Part shown: piece after piece, positions 24,218 through 31,451 of the stretch
Layout of the letters: each line of letters starts with the position of its first letter
Position numbering within the stretch: position 1 is the stretch's first letter
Source: Ardenticatenaceae bacterium
Lineage (GTDB): Bacteria; Chloroflexota; Anaerolineae; Promineifilales; Promineifilaceae
DNA: 39,807 bases
Reading direction: 5' to 3'
Assembly: GCA_027054335.1 (NCBI GenBank)
Contig: JALUPA010000071.1
Span: forward strand, 1-39,807
Made by a program: the position numbers and the translations under genes
The notes under the pieces: model-generated
What the model saw: the letters and a program-made list of their open reading frames with translations, nothing else
What the model was told of the DNA's origin: nothing
Database searches by the model: none

Positions 24218-24311
24218 CGGTCCGTCCCTGTTACCAAAGTCCCATTTACCAGATTTGGCGGGTGGGTATACTTGAAAGTACGCAAGGACACACAACTTTT
24301 TCTCCTTTTCA

Positions 24312-24347
24312 AGAGCCTCGGAACCCCTCCTCCGAGGCTCTCCCCTT
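24312..24347 (+). terminator. Rho-independent terminator after the acyl-CoA dehydrogenase
   Basis: AGAGCCTCGGA (24312-24322) pairs perfectly with TCCGAGGCTCT (24331-24341) around an 8-base loop, then CCCCTTT follows. It lies 95 bases after the stop codon. Confidence 0.7.
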
Positions 24348-24450
24348 TATATGGCTGATCAACAACTGCAGAACGGATTGGTAAATCGCTTTGGCGCTAA
24401 TTGCCGGATTTTACCGTGGAGCCAACACAAACAGGAGCATTTCAGCTCTG

Positions 24451-24492
24451 GGGCACACCTGACAGGTTTCTGAAAACCTGTCAGGTGTGCCC
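24451..24492. repeat. Perfect GGGCACACCTGACAGGTTT hairpin
   Basis: A 19-base arm (24451-24469) is followed by a 4-base CTGA loop and its exact reverse complement (24474-24492). It lies in the 24218-24633 gap, which holds no gene. The CACCTGACAGGTTTC core is a repeat seen in several environmental genomes. Confidence 0.8.
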
Positions 24493-24540
24493 AAAAGTGA
24501 AATACACCCACACAAACTCAGGTTTGGTTATGGTGAATTG

Positions 24541-24549
24541 TGCTATAAT
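24541..24549 (+). promoter_or_regulatory. Extended -10 promoter before the GNAT gene
   Basis: TGCTATAAT carries the TG dinucleotide plus the perfect TATAAT of an extended -10 element, which can work without a good -35. It lies about 85 bases before the ATG at 24634 and within AT-rich DNA. Confidence 0.5.
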
Positions 24550-24633
24550 CTCGCTTTTGCACCATGTTGGGGGTAACAAAAAACCATTTCATTAGGTTCT
24601 GACTACGATGAACAACATATAGAGCAAGCCGGG

Positions 24634-25389
24634 ATGGGAAAACGAGATTCAGAAATCGATCAAACCGACGATTTGATAGCGTTGCTAAGAGGATATGAGC
24701 TAAGAAATATAAATGTCCTCAATTTTATCGCGGAGAATCCAGTTTGTGGTGTAGAGAAATTAGGGACTTCAGTGTTAATTCGAGGAAAAAGTGACCGTTG
24801 CTGGGTTTATGTCAGTAGTATGAATGAAGATGAATTAAAAAATTTGGCTAAAAAACTCAGTGTTAGAGATAATCACTTTGCGGCAATTGAGGATTGGATG
24901 GTTCCCATTCTCTCCGCGGGTAAAGAAATGGTTTGGCACTTGTCAATGATACAGTTCATTTTGCCTGAAGAGGTTAAATTACCAAAACCAAATTGCGAAA
25001 TCAAACCGTTGTCTTTAGAAGATGCAAATCACGTTTACGAAAACTCTAATTACAAAGAGTTTATATCGGTTGAGTACGTGAAAGAGCGGATATTTCGTGG
25101 GCCAAGCGTGGCCATCCGCGAAAAAAACCAATTAATCGCCTGGGTAATGACTCAAGATGATAGCGCAATGGGGTTTCTGCATGTTCTTGGAAATTACAGG
25201 AACAGAGGGTACGGATATAATGTTACCATAGCATTAATTGAAAATTTGAGGAAACAAGGTAAAAGACCTTTTGTCTATATCGAAGAAGACAACCAGCAGG
25301 CAATAAGTCTAATATCGAAGCTGGGTTTTGCAAGGGATAAGAAAATACATTGGTTTCAAGTCAGGCAAAAGCAACAGACTGAATTTTGA
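24634..25389 (+). CDS. GNAT family N-acetyltransferase
   Basis: The 251-residue product has a C-terminal GNAT fold (about 120-250). Strand 4 reads A-M-G-F-L-H-V-L and is followed by the acetyl-CoA loop Y-R-N-R-G-Y-G-Y-N (Q/RxxGxG/A type). Then come the helix V-T-I-A-L-I-E-N-L and the late V-Y-I-E-E-D-N-Q-Q-A-I-S-L-I-S-K-L-G-F, a common GNAT ending. The N-terminal 120 residues are a different helical or beta region without a match. Substrate unknown. The gene is AT-rich compared with its neighbours, has no ACGGCCGT and probably arrived by transfer. Confidence 0.8.
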   Translation: MGKRDSEIDQTDDLIALLRGYELRNINVLNFIAENPVCGVEKLGTSVLIRGKSDRCWVYVSSMNEDELKNLAKKLSVRDNHFAAIEDWMVPILSAGKEMVWHLSMIQFILPEEVKLPKPNCEIKPLSLEDANHVYENSNYKEFISVEYVKERIFRGPSVAIREKNQLIAWVMTQDDSAMGFLHVLGNYRNRGYGYNVTIALIENLRKQGKRPFVYIEEDNQQAISLISKLGFARDKKIHWFQVRQKQQTEF

Positions 25390-25435
25390 GATTCATGGAA
25401 GTGACTCCATTGATAAACTGCAAAGGGTATGAAAA

Positions 25436-26485
25436 ATGACGACAACACCAGATAAAACAGACAAGACAGAAGCAGGCGTAGCAGACGAGGGGGTTGTCTG
25501 GCAGCAGCGCAGTCTGCGTCAATATGCCGGCATTACTTTGCGTGGCATTGCTATAGGGTCATCGGATATTGTACCGGGTGTTTCCGGCGGTACGATGGCC
25601 TTTATTTTGGGTATCTATGAGGAACTGATTAACTCCATCCGCACATTCGGCCGGCCAAATCTTATTCGGGCTGTCTTCCATTTTCAGATTAAAGAGATAT
25701 TCCGGCTGGTTAACTGGAAGTTCCTGCTGGCTTTGGGGTTGGGGATATTTATTGCCGTGATTACCCTGGCCGGTGTTTTGGAACATTTGCTGGTTAACCA
25801 ACCCGTGTTCGTGTGGAGCTTTTTCTTTGGCCTGGTGCTGGCTTCCGTGTTTGTGGTAAGTAAGCGCATCAAAAAATGGACGCCGCAACTGGGATTAGCC
25901 TTGATTATCGGGGCCGTAGCCGCCTTTTCTCTGGTGGGAATTGTGCCGCTGCAAACACCCACGAGCTGGTGGTTTCTTATGCTGGCGGGAGCCATGGCCA
26001 GCACGGCTTTGATTTTGCCTGGTATTTCCGGGGCATTTATTCTGGTGCTGCTGGGAAAGTATCAATTTGTTCTGGGCATTGTCAATGATTTACGCGGCGG
26101 GGATATTAGCGGTTTTGTGCCTCTGTTTTTCCTGGGATTGGGAGCTGTTTTGGGCCTCATCACTATTTCCCAATTGCTCAGTTGGCTGTTCCGCCATCAC
26201 CATGATTATACAGTCGCGGTGTTGATTGGTTTTATGTTGGGCAGCCTGCGTAAAATTTGGCCCTGGAAGCAGGATGTGGAATGGCTGCTCAACGAGCTGG
26301 GTGAAAAAATTGTTAACAGTGATGGTCAGTTTATTGTGATTAAGCAGTGGAACGTTTTGCCTGATTTGTCCACCCAGGCCGGGGTGATGGAATTTGTCGT
26401 TGCCGTCGTGTTGGTTTTGCTGGGTATTGCGGCTATTTTAGCGGTGGATAAGTTGGGTGGCGGGGTTTTGGAAAAGTCTGGATAG
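25436..26485 (+). CDS. DUF368 family membrane protein (undecaprenyl-phosphate translocase-like)
   Basis: The 349-residue integral membrane protein belongs to the DUF368 family, whose characterised members (PopT) move undecaprenyl phosphate back across the membrane for cell-envelope synthesis. The signature is present in G-I-A-I-G-S-S-D-I-V-P-G-V-S-G-G-T-M-A-F, and a second related loop I-L-P-G-I-S-G-A-F-I-L-V-L-L-G-K-Y lies mid-protein. These are the inverted re-entrant motifs of this family. About 8-10 membrane segments are visible. An N-terminal soluble tail of 35 residues precedes the first segment. The stop codon is followed at once by the GGTAATTGGG repeat. Confidence 0.92.
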   Translation: MTTTPDKTDKTEAGVADEGVVWQQRSLRQYAGITLRGIAIGSSDIVPGVSGGTMAFILGIYEELINSIRTFGRPNLIRAVFHFQIKEIFRLVNWKFLLALGLGIFIAVITLAGVLEHLLVNQPVFVWSFFFGLVLASVFVVSKRIKKWTPQLGLALIIGAVAAFSLVGIVPLQTPTSWWFLMLAGAMASTALILPGISGAFILVLLGKYQFVLGIVNDLRGGDISGFVPLFFLGLGAVLGLITISQLLSWLFRHHHDYTVAVLIGFMLGSLRKIWPWKQDVEWLLNELGEKIVNSDGQFIVIKQWNVLPDLSTQAGVMEFVVAVVLVLLGIAAILAVDKLGGGVLEKSG

Positions 26486-26632
26486 GTAATTGGGTAATTG
26501 GATAATTACGTGAGTCTACTGAAAAAAGCCGCGGATTGCGCGGATTTGTCTGGATTTTCTCCGGTAAATCTCCGCGATCTCCGCGTCCTCTGCGGTTTTT
26601 CAGTAAAGTCATTACGTAATTACTCAATTACC
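26486..26632. repeat. Nested composite repeat (two repeat families)
   Basis: The outer pair (GTAATTGGGTAATTGG ... CAATTACC) encloses an inner pair (ACTGAAAAAAGCCGCGG ... GCGGTTTTTCAGT at 26518-26604). The inner pair carries the GCCGCGGATTGCGCGGATTT-type unit found at 10464 and 22955. One repeat family is thus inserted in, or grown within, the other. A GAGG Shine-Dalgarno for the SEC-C gene lies right after the element. Confidence 0.75.
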
Positions 26633-26646
26633 AAAAGAGGTGATTG

Positions 26647-27468
26647 ATGGCGAAAATAGGACGAAATGATCCCTGTTATTGTGGCAGCGGCAAAAAGTAC
26701 AAACAGTGTCACCTGAAAGAAGATCAGGCAAAGGAAAAGCAGGTGCGGGCGGTGAAGGACGCGGCCCGTTATGTGCGCCGGGATTTGTTGAAGTTTGGCC
26801 GGGAGGAGCGTTTTTCTGAGTCGTTTGCCCAGGCGCTGCCGTTGTACTGGAACAGCTTATATGAATTTGATAATGCGGAAGAGATGAGCATGGATGAGGC
26901 GTTTCGCTTTATTGACTGGTTTACGTTTGATTATGATTTGGGCGACGGCCGTTACCTGATCCAAATCTACGCCGAAGAACGCTACCCCGACCTCTCCTCA
27001 GCCCAGCAGCAGTTGCTAGACGGTTGGAAAGATGCGCCGCCAGCCAGCGCCTATGAATTGCTGGGCTATGAAGGCCAGCAGTTACAATTGCGGGATTATT
27101 TTACCGGCGAAGAAGTGGAAATCTACGAATCCGGCGGCCGGGGTATTGTAGAAATAGGTGAGGTCATTATGGGGCGGCTGGTTCCCGTGGTGGACCACCT
27201 GGAATTTAGTGTGGCTCCGGCCTACTTGCCGGCCGACGAAATTGGTGATCTGCGGCAGACGATGGAAACGGCCGAGAAAGCGTATATGGCCGTTCACCCG
27301 GAAGCCACGCATGAACAGTTTATGCGTAACAAGAATTACCTGATCACCTATCACGCCCTGGCCCAGGCAGAAGCCAAGGGCCGCCCACCGGTAGCCCGCC
27401 TCGACCCTGACCGCCCGGACAAGAAAACACAAAAGATTGCCCGGCAGATGAAGCGGTTTAAGCGGTAA
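26647..27468 (+). CDS. SEC-C motif protein
   Basis: The 273-residue product begins with a SEC-C zinc motif: G-R-N-D-P-C-Y-C-G-S-G-K-K-Y-K-Q-C-H, which has the C-x-C-x8-C-H ligands known from SecA. The rest is a soluble alpha/beta region with no match I can name, ending in a basic tail (M-K-R-F-K-R). SEC-C domains bind zinc and often help bind proteins or nucleic acids. AGAGG lies upstream of the ATG. It sits between DUF368 and aroA, which gives no clear functional hint. Confidence 0.8.
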   Translation: MAKIGRNDPCYCGSGKKYKQCHLKEDQAKEKQVRAVKDAARYVRRDLLKFGREERFSESFAQALPLYWNSLYEFDNAEEMSMDEAFRFIDWFTFDYDLGDGRYLIQIYAEERYPDLSSAQQQLLDGWKDAPPASAYELLGYEGQQLQLRDYFTGEEVEIYESGGRGIVEIGEVIMGRLVPVVDHLEFSVAPAYLPADEIGDLRQTMETAEKAYMAVHPEATHEQFMRNKNYLITYHALAQAEAKGRPPVARLDPDRPDKKTQKIARQMKRFKR

Positions 27469-27470
27469 TA

Positions 27471-27524
27471 GAGATTGGAGATTATGCCAACTCACAATCT
27501 CTAACCCCCAATCTTCAATCTCCC
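27471..27524. repeat. GAGATTGGAGATT inverted repeat before aroA
   Basis: GAGATTGGAGATTA at the left and AATCTCTAACCCCCAATCTTC at the right pair loosely. The aroA ATG follows within two bases of the repeat's end, so the usual Shine-Dalgarno is absent or replaced by repeat DNA. Confidence 0.7.
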
Positions 27525-27525
27525 G

Positions 27526-28872
27526 ATGTCCCAGCTTCTCATCCACCCCCAAAAAACACCTTTGCGCGGTACAATCACTGTGCCTGGCGACAAATCTATC
27601 AGTCACCGGGCGGTGATGCTGGCGGCGCTGGCTGAGGGAACCAGCCATATTCGTCGCTGGCTGCCGGCCGGGGACACGTTGGCCACGTTAACGGCCGTAC
27701 AATCCCTCGGCGTGCCCATTTATATCGAAAAAACGTCGGACACAGCCTGGGATTTAACAATTGAAGGGCAGGGGCTGCATGGGTTACGGCCGTCCCCCGC
27801 ACCGTTAAACCTGCGCAATGCCGGTACCGGACTGCGCCTGCTGGCCGGGATTATGAGCGGGCAGCGTTTCTCCTCTGTGCTGGATGGCAGTGAGCAGTTA
27901 CGCCACCGGCCGATGGGGCGGATTATACGGCCGTTAACCGAAATGGGCGCAGATATTACGGCGGAAAACGGCCGTGCCCCCCTGACCATCCATCCCACCA
28001 ATCTACAAGCCATCAGCTACCGGATGCCTGTCGCCAGCGCCCAGGTAAAAAGCGCCATTTTACTGGCCGGTTTGTACGCCACAGGCGAAACCCGCGTTTA
28101 CCAGCCCGGCCCGGCCCGCGACCACACGGAGCGGATGCTGCGGGCGATGGGGGTGAATGTGCGGGAAGCTGCGGGTTGGGTGTGGCTGGAGAGATTGGAG
28201 ATTGGAGATTGGAGATTAGAGCCGCTGGATTTGACGGTTCCGGCGGATATTTCTTCGGCGGCGTTTCCGCTGGTGGCGGCAGCGACTGTGCCGCATTCGC
28301 AGATTACCCTGGAAAACGTGGGGCTAAACGAGACGCGCACGGGGATTCTGGCGATGCTGCAAGCGATGGGCGCCAACATCTCCGTGCAAAATGAGCGGGA
28401 AACCGGCGGCGAACCGACGGCCGATTTGACGGTGTGTTTTGACGAATTGCACGGCGCGGAGATTGGCGGCGCGCTGGTAGTGCGGGGGATTGACGAACTG
28501 CCCATCTGGGCAGTAGCCGCCACGCAAGCCGCCGGGGACAGCGCGGTGCGGGAGGCGGCGGAACTGCGGGTGAAGGAAGTAGACCGCATCAGCGTATTGG
28601 CTGGTGAGCTGCAGCAGCTTGGCGTTGACATAACGGAATTTACGGATGGGTTTACGGTGCATGGCCCGGTACGGCCGTCCGGCGGTGTGGCTGACAGTCA
28701 CGATGACCACCGTTTGGGCATGTCCCTGGCAATCCTCGGCCTGCTGGCCCAAAATGACACGCTGGTTCACGACGCTGCCTGCATCGCCGACAGTTTCCCC
28801 GGCTTTGTGGAAACGATGCAGGCGTTGGGCGCCAGTATGGAATGGGTGGCAGATGACAAGGTGACAAGGTGA
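27526..28872 (+). CDS. aroA: 3-phosphoshikimate 1-carboxyvinyltransferase (EPSP synthase)
   Basis: This 448-residue enzyme joins phosphoenolpyruvate to shikimate 3-phosphate in aromatic amino acid synthesis. It carries G-D-K-S-I-S-H-R at the N-terminus (22-29), L-N-L-R-N-A-G-T-G-L-R-L-L-A (about 95-108), R-P-M-G-R-I (PEP/glyphosate site), A-Q-V-K-S-A-I-L-L-A and the late D-H-R-L-G-M-S. It is slightly longer than usual. A GGAGATT tandem repeat (28186-28221) encodes L-E-R-L-E-I-G-D-W-R-L-E just before the conserved V-P-A-D-I-S-S-A-A-F, and a GACAAGGTGA repeat encodes the last residues D-D-K-V-T-R. No Shine-Dalgarno is visible. aroE follows with its start codon 12 bases after the stop. Confidence 0.96.
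   Translation: MSQLLIHPQKTPLRGTITVPGDKSISHRAVMLAALAEGTSHIRRWLPAGDTLATLTAVQSLGVPIYIEKTSDTAWDLTIEGQGLHGLRPSPAPLNLRNAGTGLRLLAGIMSGQRFSSVLDGSEQLRHRPMGRIIRPLTEMGADITAENGRAPLTIHPTNLQAISYRMPVASAQVKSAILLAGLYATGETRVYQPGPARDHTERMLRAMGVNVREAAGWVWLERLEIGDWRLEPLDLTVPADISSAAFPLVAAATVPHSQITLENVGLNETRTGILAMLQAMGANISVQNERETGGEPTADLTVCFDELHGAEIGGALVVRGIDELPIWAVAATQAAGDSAVREAAELRVKEVDRISVLAGELQQLGVDITEFTDGFTVHGPVRPSGGVADSHDDHRLGMSLAILGLLAQNDTLVHDAACIADSFPGFVETMQALGASMEWVADDKVTR
28186..28221. repeat. GGAGATT tandem repeat inside aroA
   Basis: CTGGAGAGATTGGAGATTGG and further units run in frame through the aroA coding region. The unit is the same as in the intergenic repeats at 15156 and 27471. Confidence 0.75.
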
Positions 28873-28889
28873 ACGGGTGACAAGGTGAA
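28855..28889. repeat. GACAAGGTGA tandem repeat at the aroA-aroE junction
   Basis: GACAAGGTGACAAGGTGAAC and a third unit supply the last codons and TGA stop of aroA and the GTG start of aroE. Confidence 0.7.
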
Positions 28890-29820
28890 AGAGTCGCCAG
28901 GCCAGGAAGATACGCAATACGCAATACGCAATACGCAATTCGCATCACGCATCACACATCACGCATCACACCCCATTAACGGTCAAACTCAACTAACCGG
29001 CATTATCGGCTGGCCCGTCTCGCACAGTTTCAGCCCGGCGATGCACAATGCAGCGTTTGCCGATTTGGGGTTGAACTGGGCGTATCTGCCTTTACCTATA
29101 CCCCCGGAGCAGGTGGAAACGGCCGTGCGCGGCTTGCCTGCCCTCGGTTTTCGCGGCGTCAATGTAACCGTGCCGCACAAACAGGCGGTGCTGCCTTTTC
29201 TGGATGAAATTGAAGCGGGGGCCAAAGCGCTTGGGGCGGTCAATACGATTGTGGTAGGGGAGGACGGCCGTCTCATTGGCTACAATACCGATTGGTCAGG
29301 CTTTTTAGCAGATTTAGAGGCATTGGCTGTACCGGTGCGCGGTCGGGACTGCCTGGTTTTGGGTGCAGGCGGTTCGGCGCGGGCGGTGACGTATGCGTTG
29401 GGGCAGGCTGGCGGGCGGGTACAGGTGTTGACGCGACGGCCGTCGCAAGCCGCACAGTTGGTTGAGGATTTACGGCCGTCTGTAAAAAGCGAATTGAGGG
29501 CGTGCCCATTGACCGAATTGTGCGCTCTGGCCGCGGCTGCCAACGCGCCCCTCATCGTCAACACGACACCCTTGGGCATGACCCCGCATGAAGAAGATTC
29601 CCCCTGGCCTGATGATTGCCCCTTTCTCCCCGACGCCTTTGTATATGACCTGGTTTACAACCCTCGCCAGACCCGCTTGATGCAGCAGGCACAAGCGGGC
29701 GGCTGTAACACGACCAATGGTCTGGGGATGCTGGTGCAGCAGGGTGCATTGGCTTTCAAGCTGTGGACAGATGCAGAACCATCTCTATCCGTCATGCGAG
29801 ATGCTTTATGCGGCAAGTGA
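28885..29820 (+). CDS. aroE: Shikimate dehydrogenase
   Basis: AroE reduces 3-dehydroshikimate to shikimate with NADPH. The core begins at L-T-G-I-I-G-W-P-V-S-H-S-F-S-P-A-M-H-N (shikimate-binding S-x-S). It has the catalytic Lys in N-V-T-V-P-H-K, the G-Y-N-T-D-W-S-G-F loop and an NADP site L-V-L-G-A-G-G-S-A-R-A-V-T with T-R-R following. The only start codon in frame is GTG at 28885, because the aroA stop closes the frame upstream. The first roughly 30 residues are therefore translated from a CGCAATAC/CGCATCAC repeat array and are absent from normal AroE. The Lys/Asp pair and length of the core agree with AroE rather than YdiB-like paralogues. Confidence 0.93.
   Translation: MKESPGQEDTQYAIRNTQFASRITHHASHPINGQTQLTGIIGWPVSHSFSPAMHNAAFADLGLNWAYLPLPIPPEQVETAVRGLPALGFRGVNVTVPHKQAVLPFLDEIEAGAKALGAVNTIVVGEDGRLIGYNTDWSGFLADLEALAVPVRGRDCLVLGAGGSARAVTYALGQAGGRVQVLTRRPSQAAQLVEDLRPSVKSELRACPLTELCALAAAANAPLIVNTTPLGMTPHEEDSPWPDDCPFLPDAFVYDLVYNPRQTRLMQQAQAGGCNTTNGLGMLVQQGALAFKLWTDAEPSLSVMRDALCGK
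28911..28969. repeat. CGCAATA and CGCATCA tandem repeats in the aroE N-terminus
   Basis: TACGCAATACGCAATACGCA is followed by CGCATCACGCATCACACATC, i.e. two related 7-mer arrays in one block. Read in frame they give Q-Y-A-I-R-N-T-Q-F-A-S-R-I-T-H-H-A-S. Confidence 0.8.
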
Positions 29821-30097
29821 TGCTGGCGGGGATTGTGGGGGGTACGGCCGTTATCCTCACCCTGTTCCTCTTCCAATTACAAACCGCTTCCTCCGCGCCG
29901 ATGGCCACCACGCGGAAGAGACGGTTTACGACACAACTGGCGGGCTGATTATTTACGATTTGACCATTGTGACCGATACGTACAGGCTGGCAGCAAATGG
30001 CACGGCCGTTCTGACTGGCCCGGTACGTGAGCGCCGGGCTGTTAACCCGGCGCTCTCTCAGCTTACCCAAACAATGAAGGAGGAGGAAATTGTTTAG
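29808..30097 (+). pseudogene. Short secreted protein, probably frameshifted
   Basis: The ATG at 29808 starts a clear signal-peptide-like N-terminus (M-R-Q-V-M-L-A-G-I-V-G-G-T-A-V-I-L-T-L-F-L-F), but the frame stops at 29946-29948. In another frame the DNA continues with H-H-A-E-E-T-V-Y-D-T-T-G-G-L-I-I-Y-D-L-T-I-V-T-D to a TAG at 30095-30097, and this part looks like coding sequence. One indel near 29910 would join them into a protein of about 95 residues. The gene overlaps the end of aroE by 13 bases and the end of the convergent hsp20 by 4. I recognise no family. Confidence 0.45.
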
Positions 30098-30522
30098 CTG
30101 ACTTTCACTTCGATGTGTTTCGGTTTGACTTCTTCCATCTTGGGAACCTGTAAAGTCAAAACACCGTTCTCATAGGTGGCTTCGATTTTGTTGCTGTCTA
30201 CGGCCGTCGGGAAACGAATGCTGCGCACAAATTGGCCGTAACGACGTTCCTGGATAACGTAATCTTCTTCGTTGATGTTTTCATCCAGCTTCATCTCACC
30301 TTTCAGCGTCAAAACGTTGTCCTCAAAGGTGATGTCCAAATCATCAATGTTGATGCCCGGCAAAGAAGCTTTGACGATGTAACCGTCTTCATTTTCGGCT
30401 ACGTCCACGGCCACGTTCCAGGTGCGCTGCATGGAAAAATCAAACGGCCGTTCAAATAAACGCTCAAATTCATTCACAATATCCAACGGACGAACCCGGT
30501 TCATACGTACTATCTGTGTCAT
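30094..30522 (-). CDS. Hsp20/alpha-crystallin small heat shock protein
   Basis: The 142-residue ATP-independent chaperone binds unfolding proteins and holds them for refolding. The alpha-crystallin domain spans about 35-130 with the A-S-L-P-G-I-N-I-D-D-L strand and the conserved G-V-L-T-L-Q-V-P (G-x-L) near the C-terminus. The C-terminal tail I-E-V (E-V-K-P-K-H-I-E-V-K-V-S) carries an I-x-V-type motif used for oligomerisation. AAGGAGAG lies upstream of the ATG. A possible heat-shock element could not be discerned in the 30523-30592 stretch. Confidence 0.95.
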   Translation of the reverse strand: MTQIVRMNRVRPLDIVNEFERLFERPFDFSMQRTWNVAVDVAENEDGYIVKASLPGINIDDLDITFEDNVLTLKGEMKLDENINEEDYVIQERRYGQFVRSIRFPTAVDSNKIEATYENGVLTLQVPKMEEVKPKHIEVKVS

Positions 30523-30592
30523 TTCTCACTCTCCTTTTTGTTCCAGAAAGTTAATTCCTGTTACCTGTTAATTTCAATTTACGCTCCTTATT

Positions 30593-30841
30593 TTGCGGCG
30601 CGTATGTAAGAAAAATATATACAAAAAGTTAGCGTTACATCGGAAAAAAGTTAGAAATATATTAGATAAGTCATCCCCGGCGCAAAAGCATATCTTGTAT
30701 CCAGGCGATTTTGTTCACGAATGGTTGTTTGTCTGTTCCGGGTTGCTTCGTTTTTACTACATATCAGACGATGGCGTGGAATCCAACAAGGCGTTTGTGA
30801 CTGAGAACAATTTCGCCGGCCCCTGGCTTCGTCCACGTTAG
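30593..30841 (+). pseudogene. Crp/Fnr-type regulator fragment (N-terminal part only)
   Basis: The frame contains H-I-L-Y-P-G-D-F-V-H-E-W-L-F-V-C-S-G-L-L-R-F-Y-Y-I-S-D-D-G-V-E-S-N-K-A-F-V-T-E-N-N-F-A-G-P, the start of the cyclic-nucleotide-binding fold of a Crp/Fnr-family regulator. After that it ends at once, with no helix-turn-helix domain, and the opening TTG/basic stretch is unconvincing. It is therefore a truncated gene of about one third of the usual length. It lies in AT-rich DNA between hsp20 and the DUF1638 gene and is probably a remnant. Confidence 0.6.
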
Positions 30842-30860
30842 GGCTGCCCGTCATTTTTCG

Positions 30861-31451
30861 TCACATCGTCTCCATCAACACGACCAACCGGCTTTCCAAC
30901 GCACCATAGCCCGTTTGCCTGATTTCCAGCGTCAGCCCCAGGTAATCGGCCGCCCACTGCGCTTTTTCCCGCAGCGTCGGGTCATCTGCTTGCGCCAGAT
31001 AGAGCAGGCGAGTGTAGTTGCGAAAATACATCTCACGCAGTTCGGGATGGCGGTCCAACCCCATCCCTTTGATAACCAGACTTTCAAACGAACGCAGCAA
31101 GTAATCGGTGAGAAAGTAGGTACCAGGTTCCTCCGCCATCAGTGCCGAAAAATCCTGGCTGCCAGCATACATTTCATAACAATGCGGCCCGATAATACGT
31201 TCTACGCCTGCGGTCGCCAGCACCGCATCCAACTTCCCAGCCGTACCGCAGTCGCCATAGACGACAATCACCCGATCATAGTTGTCCCGCGCTTCGTGGA
31301 TACGTTTTTGCACGGCCGTTCCAATCTTCTCCGGCCGGTTATGAAGCTGCACCGGCACACCCCACAGGTCAGCGGCCCAGCCGTACTTTTCGTTAATGGC
31401 GATCACGTCCCGCGCCAACGCACCGCATACAATCAGGGCTGTTTTACACAT
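30861..31451 (-). CDS. DUF1638 family protein
   Basis: The product (about 196 residues from ATG at 31451) begins M-C-K-T-A-L-I-V-C-G-A-L-A and carries V-V-Y-G-D-C-G-T-A-G-K-L-D and G-P-H-C-Y-E-M-Y-A-G, the cysteine-containing hallmarks of DUF1638. This family is uncharacterised, but from memory its genes often adjoin MttB/corrinoid methyltransferase operons. The start overlaps the last 8 bases of the RACo-like gene, so translation is probably coupled. The conserved cysteines could bind a metal or a cofactor, perhaps in corrinoid or methylamine metabolism. The frame continues 16 codons upstream but without support. Confidence 0.8.
   Translation of the reverse strand: MCKTALIVCGALARDVIAINEKYGWAADLWGVPVQLHNRPEKIGTAVQKRIHEARDNYDRVIVVYGDCGTAGKLDAVLATAGVERIIGPHCYEMYAGSQDFSALMAEEPGTYFLTDYLLRSFESLVIKGMGLDRHPELREMYFRNYTRLLYLAQADDPTLREKAQWAADYLGLTLEIRQTGYGALESRLVVLMETM

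Noticed and set aside
23288-24295. A 335-codon open frame antisense to the acyl-CoA dehydrogenase
   Set aside because: The composition is that of a shadow frame and the sense gene is certain.
24401-24595. A 64-codon frame in the gap before the GNAT gene
   Set aside because: It covers the perfect hairpin repeat and the extended -10 element, has no ribosome-binding site and no motif.
28911-28969. CRISPR array in the tandem CGCAATA/CGCATCA block
   Set aside because: Units are 7 bases long without spacers and lie in frame in aroE, which is unlike a CRISPR repeat-spacer pattern.
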